From the NCBI RefSeq assembly GCF_023100905.1, contig NZ_CP064686.1, positions 4,278,001 through 4,342,000 of the forward strand: a stretch of 64,000 nucleotides of DNA. The letters are read 5' to 3'. Source of the stretch: Bradyrhizobium sp. 4. Lineage in GTDB: Bacteria > Pseudomonadota > Alphaproteobacteria > Rhizobiales > Xanthobacteraceae. The notes under the pieces were generated by a model. The model searched no databases, had not been told where the DNA came from, and worked only from the letters and a program-made list of their open reading frames with translations. The translations under genes were made by a program, and so were the position numbers. Positions 61,278 to 64,000 of this stretch are shown here, in pieces (positions within the stretch are counted from its first letter, which is position 1; every line of letters begins with the position of its first letter).

Positions 61278-62473
61278 CACCGATCGACCTCTCCGAACAC
61301 GATGTCGAGCGAGCCGAGGATCGCCGACACGTCGGCGAGCAGATGACCGCGGCAGATGTGGTCCATGGCCTGGAGATGCGCAAAGCCGGGCGCGCGGATC
61401 TTGCACTTGTAGGGCTTGTTGGTGCCGTCCGAGATCAGAAAGACGCCGAACTCGCCCTTCGGCGCCTCGACCGCGGCGTAGACCTCGCCGGCCGGCACGT
61501 GGACCCCTTCGGTATAGAGCTTGAAGTGATGGATCAGCGCTTCCATCGAGCGCTTCATCTCGCCACGGCGCGGCGGCGCGACCTTGTTGTCTTCGACGAC
61601 GACGGGACCCTTCCCGTCGGCTGCGTTCAGCTTCTGGATGCACTGCTTCATGATGCGCACGGACTGGCGCATTTCTTCCATGCGGATCAGATAGCGGTCG
61701 TAGCAGTCGCCGTTCTTGCCGATCGGGATGTCGAAATCCAGCTCGGCGTAGCATTCATAGGGCTGCGACTTGCGCAGATCCCACGCCGCGCCCGAACCGC
61801 GCACCATCACGCCGGAGAAGCCCCACTCCCAGGCTTCCTTCAGCGAAACCACGCCGATGTCGACGTTGCGCTGCTTGAAGATGCGGTTCGCGGTGAGCAG
61901 CCGGTCGAGATCTTCGACCACTTTCAGGAACGGATCGCACCAGGCGTCGATGTCGTCGACCAGCTTCTGCGGCAGGTCCTGATGCACGCCGCCGACGCGG
62001 AAGTAGGCTGCGTGCATGCGGCTGCCGGAGGCGCGCTCGTAGAACACCATCAGCTTTTCGCGCTCTTCGAAACCCCACAGCGGCGGGGTCAGCGCGCCGA
62101 CGTCCATCGCCTGCGTGGTGACGTTGAGCAAATGCGACAGGATGCGGCCGATCTCGCAATAGAGCACGCGGATCAGCTGCGCGCGGCGTGGCACCTCGAT
62201 GCCGAGCAGCTTTTCTGCAGCCATGCAGAAGGCGTGCTCCTGGTTCATCGGCGCGACGTAGTCGAGACGGTCGAAATAAGGGATCGCCTGCAGATAGGTC
62301 TTCTGCTCGATCAGCTTTTCGGTGCCGCGGTGAAGCAGGCCGATATGCGGGTCGACGCGAGCGACGACCTCACCATCCAATTCAAGCACAAGACGAAGAA
62401 CACCGTGCGCAGCCGGATGCTGCGGTCCGAAGTTGATCGTAAAGTTGCGAAGCTGTTCGGGTTGCTCGTTCAT
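61277..62473 (-). CDS. nuoD: NADH-quinone oxidoreductase subunit D
   Basis: 398 residues, 49-kDa-type subunit. Conserved quinone-site region near the start (NFGPQHPAAHGVLRLVLELD), the HIGLLHRGTEKLIE motif and YFDRLDYVAPMNQEHAF. The C-terminal part includes VYAAVEAPKGEFGVFLISDG and ends LGSLDIVFGEVDR, the universal NuoD tail. NuoC is a separate gene, unlike E. coli. 2 bases after nuoC. Confidence 0.97.
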   Translation of the reverse strand: MNEQPEQLRNFTINFGPQHPAAHGVLRLVLELDGEVVARVDPHIGLLHRGTEKLIEQKTYLQAIPYFDRLDYVAPMNQEHAFCMAAEKLLGIEVPRRAQLIRVLYCEIGRILSHLLNVTTQAMDVGALTPPLWGFEEREKLMVFYERASGSRMHAAYFRVGGVHQDLPQKLVDDIDAWCDPFLKVVEDLDRLLTANRIFKQRNVDIGVVSLKEAWEWGFSGVMVRGSGAAWDLRKSQPYECYAELDFDIPIGKNGDCYDRYLIRMEEMRQSVRIMKQCIQKLNAADGKGPVVVEDNKVAPPRRGEMKRSMEALIHHFKLYTEGVHVPAGEVYAAVEAPKGEFGVFLISDGTNKPYKCKIRAPGFAHLQAMDHICRGHLLADVSAILGSLDIVFGEVDR

Positions 62474-62475
62474 GT

Positions 62476-63090
62476 TCAGACCTTCGGCCCCGCTTTTTCA
62501 TCACCCGGAAGGACCGGATAGTCGGCGCCCTCCCACGGGGACAAAAAGTCGAACTTGCGGAATTCCTGGTTGAGCCTGACCGGCTCGTACACCACCCGCT
62601 TCTCCTGGTCGTCGTAGCGGACCTCGAGGAAGCCGGTGGTCGGGAAATCCTTGCGCAGCGGATGACCCTCGAAGCCGTAATCGGTCAGGAGGCGGCGCAT
62701 GTCGGGATGACCGACGAAGATCACGCCATAGAGGTCGTAGGCCTCGCGCTCGAACCAGTCGGCGCCGGGAAACACCTCGATCAGCGACGGCACCTGCGTG
62801 GTCTCGTCGGCCTGGGCCTTGAGCCGGATCCGGGCGTTCAGGGTCGGTGACAGGAAGTGATAGATCACGTCGAAGCGCTTCTCGCGCGAGGGATAGTCCG
62901 CCGCCGTGATGTCGGTGAAGTTGATGAAGCGGCAGTTCGGGTCGTCGCGGAGGTACTTGACCACCTCGACGATCTTGCTGACCTCGACATCCACCGTGAG
63001 CTGGTTGAAGGCCACCGAATGACCGATGGCGGCGCCCGGAAGCGCGCTAACGATCGTCTGCCCCAGGGCGTCGAGCTTGGCGTCGTCCAT
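62476..63090 (-). CDS. nuoC: NADH-quinone oxidoreductase subunit C
   Basis: 204 residues from the ATG at 63090 (MDDAKLDALGQTIVSALPGA). 30-kDa-type: FINFTDITAADYPSREKRFD, EREAYDLYGVIFVGHPDMRR, LLTDYGFEGHPLRKDFPTTG, all typical. C-terminal extension FLSPWEGADYPVLPGDEKAG. The frame is open upstream through nuoB as a shadow only. 11 bases after nuoB. Confidence 0.97.
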   Translation of the reverse strand: MDDAKLDALGQTIVSALPGAAIGHSVAFNQLTVDVEVSKIVEVVKYLRDDPNCRFINFTDITAADYPSREKRFDVIYHFLSPTLNARIRLKAQADETTQVPSLIEVFPGADWFEREAYDLYGVIFVGHPDMRRLLTDYGFEGHPLRKDFPTTGFLEVRYDDQEKRVVYEPVRLNQEFRKFDFLSPWEGADYPVLPGDEKAGPKV

Positions 63091-63101
63091 GACGTGAAAC
63101 C

Positions 63102-63689
63102 TTAGCGTTCGATGGTGCCGGTGCGGCGGATCTTCTTCTGCAGCAGCAGCACGCCGTAGAGCAGCGCTTCCGCCGTGGGCGGGCAGCCCGGCACGTAGAT
63201 GTCGATCGGCACGATGCGGTCGCAACCGCGCACGACCGAGTAGGAATAGTGATAATAGCCGCCGCCGTTGGCGCAGGAGCCCATCGAGATGACGTAACGC
63301 GGCTCGGGCATCTGGTCGTAGACCTTGCGCAGCGCGGGCGCCATCTTGTTGGTCAGGGTCCCGGCGACGATCATCACGTCCGACTGACGCGGCGAAGCAC
63401 GCGGCGCGAAGCCGAAGCGCTCGACGTCGTAGCGCGGCATCGACACCTGCATCATCTCGACCGCGCAGCAGGCGAGACCGAAGGTCATCCACATCAGCGA
63501 GCCGGTGCGCGCCCAGGTGATGAGGTCGTCGGTCGCGGCCACGAAGAAGCCCTTGTCGGACAGTTCCGAATTGACCTCGAGGAAGAACGGATCATTGGCC
63601 CCGACCGGCTTGCCAGTCGACGGGTCCAGGATGCCCTTGGGGGCCGGCGCGAGAACCGGACCGGCGGACGACACAGGGTTCAATCCCAT
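63102..63689 (-). CDS. nuoB: NADH-quinone oxidoreductase subunit B
   Basis: 195 residues from the ATG at 63689 (MGLNPVSSAGPVLAPAPKGI), the usual Bradyrhizobium-type N-terminus; a start at 63710 would add seven residues. Terminal [4Fe-4S] cluster N2 ligands: FGLACCAVEMM, MGSCANGGGYYHYS, VPGCPPTAEALLYG. It overlaps the end of nuoA by 10 bases, so the two are translationally coupled. Confidence 0.97.
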   Translation of the reverse strand: MGLNPVSSAGPVLAPAPKGILDPSTGKPVGANDPFFLEVNSELSDKGFFVAATDDLITWARTGSLMWMTFGLACCAVEMMQVSMPRYDVERFGFAPRASPRQSDVMIVAGTLTNKMAPALRKVYDQMPEPRYVISMGSCANGGGYYHYSYSVVRGCDRIVPIDIYVPGCPPTAEALLYGVLLLQKKIRRTGTIER

Positions 63690-64000
63690 TCCAGTGCGCC
63701 TTTCTTCCATTCATAGGCGAACCCGACCGTCAGCACGCCAAGGAACACCACCATGGACCAGAAGCCGGTCGCGCCAAGCTTGCCGAACGCCACCGCCCAG
63801 GGAAACAGGAACGCCACCTCGAGGTCGAAGATGATGAAGAGGATGGCGACCAGATAGAAGCGGACGTCGAACTTCATGCGGGCGTCGTCGAAGGCGTTGA
63901 AACCGCACTCATACGCCGACAGCTTTTCCGGGTCCGGCTGCTGGAACGCCACGATGAACGGCGCGATCAGCAGCACCAGACCAATGAGGCCCGCTACCCC
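63680..64000 (-). CDS. nuoA: NADH-quinone oxidoreductase subunit A, 5' end cut by window
   Basis: At least 107 codons visible, open to the window edge. Three-helix protein; the first helix begins outside (GLIGLVLLIAPFIVAFQ reads to the edge). Conserved loop EKLSAYECGFNAFDDARMKF, with the Cys of the quinone-site loop, then YLVAILFIIFDLEVAFLFPW. Family members have about 120 residues, so roughly 10-15 are missing. First gene of the nuo operon; its promoter is outside. Confidence 0.95.
   Translation of the reverse strand, partial: GVAGLIGLVLLIAPFIVAFQQPDPEKLSAYECGFNAFDDARMKFDVRFYLVAILFIIFDLEVAFLFPWAVAFGKLGATGFWSMVVFLGVLTVGFAYEWKKGALEWD

Overview
The window looks like a chromosomal segment of a Bradyrhizobium-type alphaproteobacterium. 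It is GC-rich, with the order rpsB-tsf-pyrH-frr-uppS, a complete alphaproteobacterial nuo operon ending in birA and an RNase J gene, an Omp25/31-type porin, tandem DUF3551 proteins, and several families of short palindromic repeats. A five-gene copper cluster has the composition and order described for pcuABCDE of Bradyrhizobium japonicum/diazoefficiens. No phage, insertion sequence, CRISPR array, tRNA or rRNA was recognised.

Layout. 1-4.3 kb (- strand): translation and envelope block rpsB, tsf, pyrH, frr, uppS, probably running on into cdsA. 4.5-8.6 kb: an exported caspase-fold protein whose catalytic dyad is replaced, a Tat-type exported beta-carbonic anhydrase and a DUF2846 lipoprotein. 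8.7-12.2 kb: dnaE. 12.4-12.55 kb: an unlisted 32-codon membrane microprotein gene preceded by two facing alphaproteobacterial LexA boxes. 12.7-15.7 kb: Omp25/31 porin, two tandem DUF3551 proteins, an MFS exporter. 15.7-21.9 kb: a stand-alone methionine aminopeptidase, a soluble multi-GAF/PAS hybrid histidine kinase, and an XRE/MmyB regulator divergent from a zinc-type oxidoreductase. 22.0-25.4 kb: lolD, lolC/E and proS. 25.6-31.0 kb: the copper operon. 31.0-35.6 kb: a structured non-coding region ending in a strong terminator, then a globin and a sugar-type ABC transporter (binding protein, ATPase, permease). 35.6-37.8 kb: repeats, an ATC-hydrolase-like protein, RidA, and a divergent LysR regulator lacking the middle of its effector domain. 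38.0-43.4 kb: a complete Dpp/Opp-type ABC transporter. 43.5-48.4 kb: mtnK, two small proteins, methylmalonyl-CoA epimerase, RNase J and BirA. 48.4-64.0 kb: nuoN to nuoA, with nuoA cut by the window edge.

How the parts work together. The nuo genes form one tightly packed transcription unit (gaps of a few bases or ATGA/TGATG overlaps), with two unusual members: a FkbM-type methyltransferase coupled to nuoD and a 67-residue membrane protein coupled to nuoE. The copper operon would supply copper for cytochrome oxidase assembly, so both ends of the respiratory chain are represented. Many long opposite-strand ORFs are GC-bias shadows and were left out.

Most worth following up: the LexA-boxed microprotein (a candidate SOS cell-division inhibitor analogous to Caulobacter SidA), the structured RNA/attenuator-like element before the globin gene, the pseudo-caspase, and the extra genes inside nuo.
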